Source: Rhodanobacter sp. 7MK24 (GTDB lineage: Bacteria > Pseudomonadota > Gammaproteobacteria > Xanthomonadales > Rhodanobacteraceae). From it: a DNA stretch of 64,000 bases. The stretch lies in contig NZ_JACYXL010000003.1 in NCBI RefSeq assembly GCF_014842995.1, forward strand, positions 434,001 to 498,000. The letters run 5' to 3'. Under the pieces are notes generated by a model. That model was given only the letters and a program-made list of their open reading frames with translations, was not told the origin of the DNA and did not search any database. Below, piece by piece: positions 1 to 9,271 of this stretch. The translations under genes were made by a program, and so were the position numbers. Numbering within the stretch: position 1 is the stretch's first letter; every line of letters begins with the position of its first letter.

Positions 1-456
1 GGCTTTCTGCCCGGGGACCTCTCGCAGAAAGTCGACCCCTACCTGCGCCCGCTGTACGACGCGCTGTACGAGATGCTCGGCTTCGAAAAGGTGGCCAAAC
101 TGATCGAGCGCAACGTGATCGAGATCGCGCCGCTGGCGTACATGCGAGGCCGTACGCTCAACGACTCCTACGTGATCCTCGACGAGGCGCAGAACACCAC
201 CGTCGAACAGATGAAGATGTTCCTCACCCGCATCGGCTTCGGCTCGGTGGCGGTGATCACCGGCGACGTCAGCCAGGTCGACCTGCCCCGCAATGTGCGC
301 TCCGGCCTGCGCCATGCCGTGGAAGTGCTGCGTGGCGTGGACGGCATCAGTTTCACCTTCTTCACCTCGCGCGACGTCGTGCGTCACCCGCTGGTGGCGA
401 AGATCGTGCGCGCCTACGAGGCCTTCGAGCAGGCATCCGAGGAACAAACGCGGTGA
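1..456 (+). CDS. ybeZ: PhoH-family ATPase, YbeZ-like (3' part; start lies outside the window)
   Basis: The reading frame is open from base 1 and stops at 454-456, so only the C-terminal part is present (about 151 residues). It carries the typical PhoH core: [20 protein letters not shown], then a Walker B-like segment [10 protein letters not shown], then [11 protein letters not shown]. PhoH/YbeZ proteins are cytosolic P-loop NTPases that work with YbeY in RNA metabolism. The Walker A motif must lie upstream of the window. Its stop codon overlaps the GTG start of ybeY, so the two are translationally coupled, as in the conserved ybeZ-ybeY-corC order. Confidence 0.93.
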   Translation, partial: GFLPGDLSQKVDPYLRPLYDALYEMLGFEKVAKLIERNVIEIAPLAYMRGRTLNDSYVILDEAQNTTVEQMKMFLTRIGFGSVAVITGDVSQVDLPRNVRSGLRHAVEVLRGVDGISFTFFTSRDVVRHPLVAKIVRAYEAFEQASEEQTR

Positions 457-911
457 GCACGACGACTCTGCATGTGGGCTATGCCGTACCACGCGCCGGC
501 ATCCCGTCGTCCACCAGCTTCCGCTGTTGGGTGGAAGCCGCCCTGCGTGGGGCCAAGCGGCGCAAAGCCACCGAGCTTTCCATCCGCATCGTCGATGCCG
601 GCGAAGGCCGTGCGCTCAACCGCGATTACCGCGGCAAGGACTACGCCACCAACGTGCTGTCCTTCGAGGCGGAACTGCCGCCGGGCATGAAGTTGCCGCT
701 GATCGGCGACATGGTGATCTGCGCCCCCGTGGTGGCACGCGAAGCCGCCGAACAAGGCAAGCGCGCACACGACCACTGGGCCCACCTCACCGTGCACGGC
801 GTGCTGCATCTGCTCGGCCATGACCACATCGTCGAGGCCGAAGCCGTGGCGATGGAGGCGCTGGAAACGCGCATCCTCGCAGGCCTGGGCATCGCCGATC
901 CCTATGCGTGA
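453..911 (+). CDS. ybeY: Endoribonuclease YbeY (rRNA maturation factor)
   Basis: A 152-residue protein with the zinc-binding motif [11 protein letters not shown] near the C-terminus (three histidines, consensus H-x3-H-x5-H) and the family segment [16 protein letters not shown]. YbeY is a metal-dependent RNase acting in 16S rRNA 3' maturation and ribosome quality control. The start is GTG at 453, four bases before the end of the upstream PhoH gene (GTGA overlap), which fixes the start by coupling. Length matches the family. Confidence 0.95.
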   Translation: MSTTTLHVGYAVPRAGIPSSTSFRCWVEAALRGAKRRKATELSIRIVDAGEGRALNRDYRGKDYATNVLSFEAELPPGMKLPLIGDMVICAPVVAREAAEQGKRAHDHWAHLTVHGVLHLLGHDHIVEAEAVAMEALETRILAGLGIADPYA

Positions 912-950
912 CGGCTGCCCATGATTTCCAAACGCTCTGCGCCGGAGGCT

Positions 951-1029
951 GTTTGCGTGCAGGCCAAGGAAGAGCGAAGGAGTGGACGTGCGTCCACGAC
1001 CGAGCGATGACGCAAGCCTACGCGCAAAC
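951..1029. repeat. Imperfect palindromic intergenic element
   Basis: The 340-base gap between ybeY and corC holds no convincing gene. It contains an 79-base dyad: outer arms 951-964 and 1016-1029 pair at 12 of 14 positions, and an inner perfect hairpin GTGGAC/GTCCAC lies at 982-987 and 992-997 with a 4-base loop. There is no T-tract, so it is not a standard terminator. It resembles dispersed intergenic palindromes of Xanthomonadales (inference), but no second copy was noticed in this window. Confidence 0.5.
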
Positions 1030-1251
1030 AAACCCGGCCCTTCGCGTTGTCATCGATTGAGCGCCATACGGCAGCGCGCGGCTTGACCTGACAGTAGTCT
1101 GGCATTGCGCCACGCACTTCCACCGGACGCCCAATCGATGGCAACGCGGGGGTGCTTGGAGATCGTGAGCAGGCTCTTACACCCTGAACTGTCACGCTTT
1201 TTCCGCTAGACTCGTGCTTCCGCCCGCATCCGGGCAGTTGCAACCCGAGTA

Positions 1252-2103
1252 ATGAACGACGACCCCGGCAGTACCAGCGGCCCGGCCCATCGCAAATGGT
1301 GGGATCGACTGGGCCACCTGTTTTCCGGCGAACCGCGCAACCGCGCGGAACTGATCGACGAGCTGCGCACCGCCCAGGCCAACGGCTTGCTGAGCGCCGA
1401 CACGCTGCCCATGCTGGAGGGCGCGCTCAAGGTCACCGAGCTCACCGTGGACGACGTGATGGTGCCGCGCGTGCAGATCGTGATGATCGCCGCCGACGCC
1501 CCGCTTTCCGACATCCTTTCCGCCGTAGTCGAATCGGGCCATTCGCGCTTTCCCGTGCACGGCGAGGACAAGGACGAGATCCTCGGCGTGCTGCTGGCCA
1601 AGGACCTGTTGAAGTACTTCGGCAACGGTGCCGATTTCGACATCCGCGCGATCCTGCGCCCCGCGGTGCTGATTCCCGAGTCGATGCGCCTCAACGTGCT
1701 GCTGGCGGAGTTCCGCCGCAGCCGCAACCACCTGGCGATGGTGGTGGACGAATACGGCGGCGTGGCCGGCCTCATCACCATTGAGGACGTGCTCGAGCAG
1801 ATCGTCGGCGAGATCGACGACGAGCACGACGACGCGGAAGAGCCGGCGCAGATTCATGTCCAGGCCGACGGCTCATGGCTGGTCAGCGCGCTCACGCCCA
1901 TCGAGGACTTCAACGAGGAAATCGGCGCGGACTTCTCCGACGAAGAGTTCGACACCATCGGCGGCCTCGTCACCGCCGAGTTTGGCCATCTGCCCGAAGT
2001 GGACGAGGAAACTACGGCAGGTGAATTCCGGTTCCACGTCACCGAAGCCGATGACCGCCGCGTGCAACAGTTCCACGTAACGCGCCGCGCGTCGGACGCC
2101 TGA
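1252..2103 (+). CDS. corC: CorC/HlyC-family CBS-domain protein (magnesium/cobalt efflux associated)
   Basis: A 283-residue soluble protein. A short N-terminal helix region is followed by paired CBS domains (about residues 60-190, with VDDVMVPRVQIVMI and a segment ending VVDEYGGVAGLITIEDVLEQ) and a C-terminal transporter-associated CorC_HlyC domain (about 200-283, with DFNEEIGADFSDEEFDTIGG). It lacks the DUF21 membrane domain, like E. coli CorC/YbeX. It follows ybeZ-ybeY as in many gammaproteobacteria. The apolipoprotein N-acyltransferase gene (lnt) that often comes next is absent here. Confidence 0.92.
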   Translation: MNDDPGSTSGPAHRKWWDRLGHLFSGEPRNRAELIDELRTAQANGLLSADTLPMLEGALKVTELTVDDVMVPRVQIVMIAADAPLSDILSAVVESGHSRFPVHGEDKDEILGVLLAKDLLKYFGNGADFDIRAILRPAVLIPESMRLNVLLAEFRRSRNHLAMVVDEYGGVAGLITIEDVLEQIVGEIDDEHDDAEEPAQIHVQADGSWLVSALTPIEDFNEEIGADFSDEEFDTIGGLVTAEFGHLPEVDEETTAGEFRFHVTEADDRRVQQFHVTRRASDA

Positions 2104-2139
2104 ACCACGCATCTGCTGTGACCAATGGGCTATGGCTTT

Positions 2140-2169
2140 CACCCCTCCCCTGGTTGCAGAGGAGGGGTG
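2140..2169. repeat. Hairpin between corC and the DUF4105 gene
   Basis: Perfect 9-bp arms CACCCCTCC (2140-2148) and GGAGGGGTG (2161-2169) around a 12-base loop. No T-run follows, so it is either a weak terminator or a member of the CTCTCCCC-type repeats also seen at 46718-46892 and 51819-51856. Confidence 0.5.
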
Positions 2170-2234
2170 CGGCGGGATACACCTCTCGTCACAAGCCTTC
2201 CCTTGTCCCATGCTTTCCCTGCGTTCAGGGGAAG

Positions 2235-3473
2235 ATGAAAAGCCCGGAACCCATGCGCCCTACCACCCGCCTGCTCACCTTCCTTGTCCTGCTCCTGTTG
2301 GCCGTCTTGCCTGCCCATGCCAGCATCGCCAATGCTCCTGGCGCCAACCTGGAAGTCTCGCTGGTCACCTATGGGCCCGGCGACGTGTATTGGGAGCGCT
2401 TCGGCCACGACGCGCTGGAGCTGCGTGACACCGTCAGCGGCGAGGCGATGAACTTCAACTACGGCGTGTTCGACTTCAACGAGAAGAACTTCTTCCTCAA
2501 CTTCGCACGCGGCCGCATGCACTACCTGATGGATGCAGAGCCCACCGAGGACGAGGAGAGCTACTACGTGCAGGTAGGCCGTTCGATCACGCGCCAGCAT
2601 CTCGCCCTCTCGCCGGGGCAGGCTGCCGCGCTGCGCGACTTCCTGCTCTGGAACCTGCGCCCGGAAAACGCCGGCTACAACTACGACTACTACGCCGACA
2701 ACTGCACCACCCGCGTGCGGGATGCATTGGACAAGGCGCTTGGCGGTGTCATCAAGGCGCACCTGACTGCACAAGCGGCCGGCATGACCTACCGCCAGCA
2801 GACCGACCGCCTGATGAGCGCCCAGCCCTGGCTCATGTTGCTGCTCGACCTGGGACTCGGCCCCTATGCCGACCAACCGCTCAATGCGTGGCAGGGAAGC
2901 TTCCTTCCCGCCGAGTTGCAGGCGAACCTGCGCGACGTCCGCGTAACCGACGATCAGGGTGGCAAGCGACCATTGGTGCAGGACGAGCAACTGCTGTCAC
3001 CCAACCATGTTTCGGTGCCGCCGGCACTGGCACCCGATCTACGCATGCCGCTCGGCATAGCCGGCTTGATCTTCGCCATCGCGCTCGCGCTGACCGCGCA
3101 ACGCTGGCCAACGGCGCACGCACTACTCAGCACACTCTACCTCTTCGCCGCCGGCCTCGTCGGCGTCGTGTTGCTCGCGCTATGGACGCTCACCAGCCAC
3201 CACTCCGCCTGGGCCAACGCCAACCTGCTGTTGTTCAGCCCGCTCGCTTTCCTGCTTCTGCGCTCACCAATGCGTACACGATGCGGAACCACACCCACGC
3301 GTTTCGCCAACACCGTGCTGGCATTGCAACTGTTCGCCACGCTAGTCGCAGTGCTGCTGCACCTGCTGCCCGGTACCGTGCAGCAGAACCAGCCGTGGAT
3401 CCTGTTTGCGTTGCCGGTGTGGCTGGCAGTGGCGAGGGGCTTGCGGACAAACAAGCCCCGACTGAAACAATGA
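2235..3473 (+). CDS. DUF4105 membrane protein
   Basis: A 412-residue protein with an N-terminal signal sequence (hydrophobic stretch RLLTFLVLLLLAVLPAHA). A periplasmic DUF4105 domain follows, with ERFGHDALELRD, NFNYGVFDF and the conserved NYDYYADNCTTRVRDALD. The C-terminal third has about four hydrophobic helices. The biochemical function of DUF4105 is not established; the H, C and N residues of NYDYYADNCTTR look catalytic, of NlpC-like type, which is inference only. ATG 2235 is preferred over an upstream in-frame GTG at 2118 because the signal peptide then sits near the N-terminus; ATG 2253 is also possible. It converges on the acyltransferase gene with only three bases between stop codons. 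Confidence 0.8.
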   Translation: MKSPEPMRPTTRLLTFLVLLLLAVLPAHASIANAPGANLEVSLVTYGPGDVYWERFGHDALELRDTVSGEAMNFNYGVFDFNEKNFFLNFARGRMHYLMDAEPTEDEESYYVQVGRSITRQHLALSPGQAAALRDFLLWNLRPENAGYNYDYYADNCTTRVRDALDKALGGVIKAHLTAQAAGMTYRQQTDRLMSAQPWLMLLLDLGLGPYADQPLNAWQGSFLPAELQANLRDVRVTDDQGGKRPLVQDEQLLSPNHVSVPPALAPDLRMPLGIAGLIFAIALALTAQRWPTAHALLSTLYLFAAGLVGVVLLALWTLTSHHSAWANANLLLFSPLAFLLLRSPMRTRCGTTPTRFANTVLALQLFATLVAVLLHLLPGTVQQNQPWILFALPVWLAVARGLRTNKPRLKQ

Positions 3474-3476
3474 GTA

Positions 3477-5501
3477 TCAACGCGTAACCGAAGGCTTGGT
3501 GGAGGACGTTCCGGCTGCTTCGCCCTTGCTTGCTGCGTCGAGCCCGAGCATTTGTGCCAGAACCGGCCCGAGAGATGCAGCAAAGCTTCCGGTCAGATGC
3601 TGTGAATCACGAAAAACTACTAATCCTCGCTGTTCCGCCGAGCACATCCCATTTGGACAAACCAGCTGGTTCATATCCAGCATGCTGACGTTACCGTAGT
3701 GGGCCGCAACCTGTTCTAACCACAAATACACCTGATATGCATTCGGATTCGCTGCCGGGGCACTGCAGTTATGCTGCAGCCCGAGCCATGACGGGCGCCC
3801 CGCATGCTCTGCCAGACAGTCCGGCCCATCGAAGGGCAAGGTCGGCGTATCACGCAAGATGTAGATGTGACCTGTAGCAGCAGCCAATATGCCAAGTACC
3901 TTGCCCGTACCGACGATCCATTGCTCTCTGGTGAAGCCATATTCGGCGCTGCCAAGCATTACAACATCTGGCTTGATCGCAGCAACCTGCTTCAGTGCAT
4001 TTTCCCTCCAAACCGAGCACACGGTGTACTCCTTCCCGATGCGTGCGTAGAAGAACGGCTCATCCACCATCGGGCATGACGACTTGGTCAGCACTAGCAG
4101 GCGCCAACCTGGCCGATCAAAAGCCTTGGCAACTGCGGGAAACCACTGCCCGACATGACTGTCGCCAATCAGTACCGCCGTATGCCTCGCGTCGGCTGGA
4201 CCGAATGCACAGATGTGCACTTGATCACTGTGATACCAGTCATCACAGTGCATGCCATAAATTGCCGGTCCATCGAAATGTGCTGCAGCGTAGCGCTGCA
4301 CGATGGGTAGTTGCACTCGCTCGGAAGCTTGGTTGTACCAGTGCTCACACAAGCTGGTGGCCAACAGCATTAGCACCAAAGCACCGAAGATCGACATGCG
4401 TGGGTGCACCAGCCACTCACGCAGATTGCGGATCGGCGTCTCGATAAATCGACAGGAGATCCAGGCCAACAACAACGAAAGCAGCACCCAGCATGCACGA
4501 TATAACGGCGCATTCGAGCCCGTGATCGCTCGACCGAGCAGCAAGATCGGCCAATGCCAGAGATACCATGAATAAGAGATGCTACCGAACCACTGCAGTG
4601 GTCGCCATGACAGTAGTCGCGATGCACCAACTGGCGCTGCGGTTACGGAACCGGTCGCGACGACACCGATCGCACCCAGTGTCGGCAGCAACGCGTATGC
4701 GCCGGGATATGGAATATCGGCACTGAACCGCCATCCCGTCAGCACGATTAATGCCAGCCCTAGCCAACCAGCCGTATGCGACCACATCACGTGGCGATCC
4801 CACCACGGTGTGGCCGTCGATGCGCCGGGCACCTTGAAACACAGCCAGACCAGTGCACCTGCGGCGAACTGCCACGCGCGCATCGGCATCATGTAGAACG
4901 CCAGCTGCGGCGCCTCATAGCTCAGCCACACGCACGTAGCAAAGCTGGCGGTTGCCACCACGAGCATGCCGACCTTTAGACGCGACAGGCCGCGCTCACC
5001 ATCACACCCAAGCAACCATACCAGCAGCATCGGCCAGATCAGGTAGAACTGCTCTTCCACACCAAGCGACCAAGTGTGCAGAAACAGATTAGTTCCGGTG
5101 CCGGGCGCGAAGTAATCCAGTTGAGCAAATGCAAAATGGATATTGCTCAACCACAACGCCACCATCGCTGCGGTGCAAGATTGCTCCTGCTGCTCAGTTG
5201 GAGCTAACAGGAGCGCTGCGCATACCCCAACCACCAGCAACATCGTCAGCAGCGCCGGTAGCAAGCGGCGCAGACGGCGCACATAGAACTCCGCGAAACG
5301 CAGCCGCCCCGTATTCGACACCTCCTGTACCAGCAAGCCGGTGATCAGGAAGCCCGACAGCACGAAGAACACGTCTACGCCGACGAAACCTCCAAGCAGC
5401 CATGGCACGCCTGCGTGCATCGCTACAACCAACAGGATGGCCACAGCGCGCAGACCCTCCAGATCAGCTCGATAACCCAACCTGTAATCGCGATCCTTCA
5501 T
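3477..5501 (-). CDS. OafA/YrhL-type acyltransferase with C-terminal SGNH domain
   Basis: A 674-residue membrane protein. Residues about 1-370 form an acyltransferase-3 domain with some ten membrane helices (DLEGLRAVAILLVVAMHAGV, GFVGVDVFFVLSGFLITGLL, HTWSLGVEEQFYLIWP). The C-terminal part is a periplasmic SGNH hydrolase-like domain with the GDSH block (AVLIGDSHVGQWF) and a late DSQHLT block. Such proteins O-acetylate surface polysaccharides such as O-antigen. ATG 5501 is preceded by TGAGGCG, a usable ribosome site, and places the conserved DLEGLRA at residue 13; longer starts add no domain. The substrate is unknown. The nearby glycan cluster is a plausible source but is 9 kb away. Confidence 0.88.
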   Translation of the reverse strand: MKDRDYRLGYRADLEGLRAVAILLVVAMHAGVPWLLGGFVGVDVFFVLSGFLITGLLVQEVSNTGRLRFAEFYVRRLRRLLPALLTMLLVVGVCAALLLAPTEQQEQSCTAAMVALWLSNIHFAFAQLDYFAPGTGTNLFLHTWSLGVEEQFYLIWPMLLVWLLGCDGERGLSRLKVGMLVVATASFATCVWLSYEAPQLAFYMMPMRAWQFAAGALVWLCFKVPGASTATPWWDRHVMWSHTAGWLGLALIVLTGWRFSADIPYPGAYALLPTLGAIGVVATGSVTAAPVGASRLLSWRPLQWFGSISYSWYLWHWPILLLGRAITGSNAPLYRACWVLLSLLLAWISCRFIETPIRNLREWLVHPRMSIFGALVLMLLATSLCEHWYNQASERVQLPIVQRYAAAHFDGPAIYGMHCDDWYHSDQVHICAFGPADARHTAVLIGDSHVGQWFPAVAKAFDRPGWRLLVLTKSSCPMVDEPFFYARIGKEYTVCSVWRENALKQVAAIKPDVVMLGSAEYGFTREQWIVGTGKVLGILAAATGHIYILRDTPTLPFDGPDCLAEHAGRPSWLGLQHNCSAPAANPNAYQVYLWLEQVAAHYGNVSMLDMNQLVCPNGMCSAEQRGLVVFRDSQHLTGSFAASLGPVLAQMLGLDAASKGEAAGTSSTKPSVTR

Positions 5502-5662
5502 CGCCTCAACACCCCTGCTCCCGTTGCAAATGTAGTTCGGAATGGTACAGGTTGGCACTCTTAACGGTAGCTCACCCATTATGTGAAATGCGCGGCAATC
5601 GGCGGCAATACCAGGCCGCGTCAGCATTGCCCGGATGTGTATCGAGGCGGCATCATGCAGAT

Positions 5663-6667
5663 ATGCCCATGCCCTCAATCACCTCAATCGATGCTCATAT
5701 GGAGATCAACTGCGTCGCCTATCAAAACAATGGCACACGCATCGGCGACGTGAGCATCGACTCGATCAGCGACGTACTCAAGGAGCCGGACACCTTCGTG
5801 TGGGTGGGACTGAACGAGCCCGATGAAGCGTTACTGCTGAAGCTGCAGGAAGAGTTCGACCTGCACGATCTCGCCATCGAGGATGCGCAAAGCGCACACC
5901 AGCGCACCAAGATCGAGGCCTACGGCAACTCGCTGTTCATCGTGGTGCAGACGGCGCAGTTGGACAACGGCCACATCGCCTTCGGCGAAACGCATATCTT
6001 CCTGGGGCCACGCTACCTGGTCACCGTTCGCCACGGCGCATCGCTGTCGTACGCCCCGGCGCGGCGCAGCTGCGAACACACGCCGGAACTGCTGGCGCTG
6101 GGCCCCAGCTATGGCCTGTACAGCGTGCTGGACTTCATCGTGGACAACCTGCTGCCCATCGTGCGCGACCACCGAGAGGAACTGCAGGAGCTGGAGCAGA
6201 GCATTTTCTCCGAAAACTTCAACCGCGATACCGTGCGTCGCCTGTACGACATGCAGCGCGACCTGATGACGCTTCGTCTTGCCGTAGCCCCGTTGCAGGA
6301 CGTCATCAGCCAGCTGGTGCGCCTGCATCCGCAACTGATCCCCGACGAGCTCGCGGTGTATTTCCGCGACGTGCACGACCATGTGACACGGGTGAACGAC
6401 TCCATCAACGCCATGCGCGAGATGCTCGCCGCAGCAATCAACGTGAATCTTTCACTGGTCACTTTCGGCCAGAACGAAGTGATGAAAAAACTCGCCGGCT
6501 GGGCCGCGATGCTCGCCGCCCCCACCCTCATCACCAGCTGGTACGGCATGAATTTCCAACACATGCCCGAACTGTCCAAGCCGTGGAGCTACCCGCTCAT
6601 CATCGGAGTGGTGGCCTGCCTGGTCGGCGGCATCTACATCGGATTGAAGCGGGCGAAGTGGCTGTAG
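5663..6667 (+). CDS. corA: CorA-family magnesium/cobalt channel
   Basis: About 334 residues. A large cytosolic alpha/beta N-terminal domain is followed by a long helix and two C-terminal membrane helices. The first membrane helix ends in the signature YGMNFQHMPEL, where GMN is the selectivity filter of CorA channels. Homopentameric CorA passes Mg2+ (also Co2+ and Ni2+). The start is uncertain among ATG 5663, 5669 and 5699; none has a strong Shine-Dalgarno sequence. It is divergent from the acyltransferase gene. A strong palindrome overlaps its stop codon. Confidence 0.9.
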   Translation: MPMPSITSIDAHMEINCVAYQNNGTRIGDVSIDSISDVLKEPDTFVWVGLNEPDEALLLKLQEEFDLHDLAIEDAQSAHQRTKIEAYGNSLFIVVQTAQLDNGHIAFGETHIFLGPRYLVTVRHGASLSYAPARRSCEHTPELLALGPSYGLYSVLDFIVDNLLPIVRDHREELQELEQSIFSENFNRDTVRRLYDMQRDLMTLRLAVAPLQDVISQLVRLHPQLIPDELAVYFRDVHDHVTRVNDSINAMREMLAAAINVNLSLVTFGQNEVMKKLAGWAAMLAAPTLITSWYGMNFQHMPELSKPWSYPLIIGVVACLVGGIYIGLKRAKWL

Positions 6668-6690
6668 GGGCGCGTCTTGCGCGCCCCTAC
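6664..6690. repeat. Perfect GTAG-initiated palindrome at the end of corA
   Basis: Arms GTAGGGGCGCG (6664-6674) and CGCGCCCCTAC (6680-6690) pair perfectly around a 5-base loop and include the corA stop codon. It lies between two converging genes and could act as a bidirectional terminator, although no T-tract follows. The GTAG 5' end is typical of REP elements mobilised by RAYT transposases. Confidence 0.6.
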
Positions 6691-6700
6691 AGGCCAGCCC

Positions 6701-8839
6701 TTATTGCTGCGGCTCAGCGGTCCACTTCTTCAACCACTCATTCACCGTGTCGTGCCAGAGCACGCTGTTATGCGGCTTCAGCACCCAGTGATTCTCGTCC
6801 GGGAAAGTGAGGAACTCGCTGGGGATACCGCGACGCTGCATCGCGGTAAACGCCCCCAGGCCCTGCGTGATCGGGATGCGGAAGTCGTCCCCGCTGTGCA
6901 CCACCAGCATCGGCACGCGCCAGTCCTTGACGTGATCGATCGGATTGAACTTCTCGTAATTGTCCGGCACCTCGAACTGCGGGCCACCGTTCTCGTGTTC
7001 CTCGAACCACAGTTCCTCGGTGGCGTAATACATCATGCGTGCATCGAACACGCCGTCGTGGTCGACGAGACACTTCCACGGCTGGTTCCACACACCGGCG
7101 ATCCAGTAGGTCATGTAACCGCCGTAGCTCGCTCCCAGGGCGCACGCGCGATTGCCGTCGAGGAAGCCGTACTTGCCCAGCGCGGCCTGCCAGCCGAGCT
7201 TGAGATCCTGCAGCGGCTTGCCGCCCCAGTCGCCCGAGATGGCATCGGTGAACTTCTGCCCGTAGCCGGTAGAGCCGTGGAAATTGACGGTGACCACCGC
7301 AAAGCCCTGCCCCGCATAGGTCTGCGGGTTCCAGCGGTAGCTCCAGCTGTTGGTCATTGCGCCCTGCGGGCCGCCATGGATGATGAAGGCCACCGGGTAC
7401 TTCTTGCCTGGCTGGTAGCCCACCGGCTTCACCACGTAACCCTGCACGGTTTCGTCGTTCCAACCCTTGAAGGTGAAGAACTCGAAGTCGCCCTCGTGCG
7501 CGTTCGCAAGCATCGCAGCGTTGTAGTGGGTGACCTGTTTGAGATCCTTGCCGTCGGCATCCACAGTGTAGAGATCGGTGGGACGCTTCAGATCGTTGCG
7601 CGCAATCAGCAAGCGCGAACCGGCCAACGAATAGCTGTCCACTTCGCCATCGCCCACTATCTGGCGCACCTTGCCGCTGGCCGCATCGACGGCGAACAGC
7701 GGATGCTGACCATTGTCGTCGGCGGTGACGTAAAGCGTCTTGCCGTCCGCGGAAATACCCATGCCACCCGGCGAGCGATCCCACTGCGGGTCGATCTCGT
7801 GCGTCGCACCCGTGGCCAGGTTCAGCGCCATGATGCCGAAGCGGTCCGCCTCGAAACGCGGCGTTTTCATCGCAAGGTAGTACAGCGTCTTGCCGTCTGG
7901 CGAAGGCACCGGATAGGCATCCCAGGCCTTGTTCGCAGCAGTGAGGTTCACCGGCGCCGCGGAACCATCGGCCGGCACCTTGTATATGTCGAAGTTGGTG
8001 GACCACGGTTCGCTGTTGCCGGCGACGCGCACGTCGAAGTACACCGTCTTGCCGTCGGGTGAGAACGCGAATTCGCCGTCGTCGCCGAAGGGCTTGCTTG
8101 GGATGTCACCATCGATGCCGCGCGAAAGCAGGGTCGGCTCCGCGGGCAGCTGGCCTTTGGCATCGAAGTGCCCGAGGTAGAGCTGATTGCGCGTGCCGTC
8201 GGCCCAGGTATCCCAATGCCGCACGAACAATTTCTTGTAGATCGTGCCGCTGGCCTTGTCCGCCGCACGCTTGTCCTGCATCTGCTTGGTGCAGGCAAGC
8301 GTGCCGCAATCGGTGAACACCGCGTAGGAAAGCAGCACGCTCTTGCCATCCGGCGCCAGCTTGTAGGCCTGCACGTCCAGCGCACCATGGCTCACCTGTA
8401 TCGGCGCCTTGTGGCCAGCGAGGTCCAGACCACCGTTGCCCGCCGCGAAATCCAGCCGCCACAACTGCGCCACGGCACCGCCCGGCGCTATGTAATAAAG
8501 GCTTCTGCCGTCAACCGACCAGCGCGGCGACGAAGCCCCCTTGTCCACCACTGTCACCGGCTTGCCGTCGTGCGACAGGTCCAGCACCGCGAGGGCGTTG
8601 ACGCCCTTGTTCGCCGCGTAATCCGTGCTGCGCACGCCAAATGCGGCGTAGCGTCCGTCCGCCGACAGCTGCGGGTCGCTCACCCGCTGCATCATCACCA
8701 GGTCGCGCACGTTGAACGAATGCGGCGCGTGGTCCACGGTGATCGCGGTGTCCACCGACGCAACGGTGTCGGTATCCGCCGCCAGCGCGGGAGAAGTCGC
8801 CAGCGCTAGCAATAGAGCGGTAATCAGGGTGCTCTTCAT
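6701..8839 (-). CDS. Secreted prolyl-oligopeptidase-family (S9) serine peptidase
   Basis: A 712-residue protein with a clear signal peptide (MKSTLITALLLALATSPALA). An N-terminal beta-propeller-like region (WD40-like PD40 repeats such as FSPDGKTVYFDVR and SPDGKTLYYLAMK) is followed by a C-terminal alpha/beta hydrolase domain. The nucleophile motif is GASYGGYM (Ser near residue 570), the acid lies in HSGDDFRIP and the catalytic His in DENHW. This is the S9C acylaminoacyl/dipeptidyl-peptidase type, expected in the periplasm to cleave short peptides. ATG 8839 was chosen because it begins the signal peptide; the upstream extension is not protein-like. Confidence 0.9.
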   Translation of the reverse strand: MKSTLITALLLALATSPALAADTDTVASVDTAITVDHAPHSFNVRDLVMMQRVSDPQLSADGRYAAFGVRSTDYAANKGVNALAVLDLSHDGKPVTVVDKGASSPRWSVDGRSLYYIAPGGAVAQLWRLDFAAGNGGLDLAGHKAPIQVSHGALDVQAYKLAPDGKSVLLSYAVFTDCGTLACTKQMQDKRAADKASGTIYKKLFVRHWDTWADGTRNQLYLGHFDAKGQLPAEPTLLSRGIDGDIPSKPFGDDGEFAFSPDGKTVYFDVRVAGNSEPWSTNFDIYKVPADGSAAPVNLTAANKAWDAYPVPSPDGKTLYYLAMKTPRFEADRFGIMALNLATGATHEIDPQWDRSPGGMGISADGKTLYVTADDNGQHPLFAVDAASGKVRQIVGDGEVDSYSLAGSRLLIARNDLKRPTDLYTVDADGKDLKQVTHYNAAMLANAHEGDFEFFTFKGWNDETVQGYVVKPVGYQPGKKYPVAFIIHGGPQGAMTNSWSYRWNPQTYAGQGFAVVTVNFHGSTGYGQKFTDAISGDWGGKPLQDLKLGWQAALGKYGFLDGNRACALGASYGGYMTYWIAGVWNQPWKCLVDHDGVFDARMMYYATEELWFEEHENGGPQFEVPDNYEKFNPIDHVKDWRVPMLVVHSGDDFRIPITQGLGAFTAMQRRGIPSEFLTFPDENHWVLKPHNSVLWHDTVNEWLKKWTAEPQQ

Positions 8840-9271
8840 GATGATTCCCAAAACGGATTGGCAAAGAAGCAAGGTAAGCAGAGTACGAATGCTGCGCAAG
8901 CCAAGATCAAGAACCCTCGACCATATGCCTGGGACGACATGCGTCAGCTCGATCAACCACGAACTGACAAAAAACGTCACATGCTGACCATATGAGCCGC
9001 GTACCGTGAAAAAGTCCCAATCTCCAGGGGCCGCATATAGCTATCCAATTCCATATTGGAGACGGAAGGCTTTCGTGATCACACGCACAGCACACATGCA
9101 CCAAAAAATGAGGCAATATAGCCGCGGTAGCCGTGGCACGTTAGGTGCTTTGATACTGCCAGCTTCCTGGTTGTTCCTGACCATGAGTCGTGAGGGTTCG
9201 ATCCCGCCTAGGGGGTATCGGGGCCGGAACCCGGGGGGCCACAACGCTAGCTAGCCAACAGAGGAACCACC
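8840..9271. other. Intergenic region between the S9 peptidase gene and the first pilin gene
   Basis: 432 bases without a supportable gene. It holds the divergent upstream regions of the peptidase (minus) and pilin 1 (plus), including a sigma-54 promoter at 9134-9149. The predicted leader of pilin 1 is about 110 bases and contains a G/C-rich stretch (9206-9240) able to fold. A bit reading GGTTCGATCCC at about 9196-9206 resembles a tRNA T-loop, but no cloverleaf surrounds it. Confidence 0.6.
9134..9149 (+). promoter_or_regulatory. Sigma-54 (-24/-12) promoter of pilin gene 1
   Basis: TGGCAC-N5-GTGCT, with exactly 10 bases between the GG of the -24 element and the GC of the -12 element. It matches the sigma-54 consensus TGGCAC-N5-TTGCA with one mismatch in the core of the -12 box. 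PilS/PilR-dependent sigma-54 control is the usual mode for type IVa pilin genes. Confidence 0.7.

Noticed and set aside
6677-8062. A 461-codon open frame on the plus strand opposite the S9 peptidase
   Set aside because: The peptidase on the other strand has signal peptide, propeller repeats and full catalytic triad; the opposite frame has none.
9190-9212. tRNA-like T-loop string GGTTCGATCCC upstream of pilin 1
   Set aside because: The flanking bases do not form a 5-bp T-stem and no acceptor, D or anticodon arm can be drawn around it.
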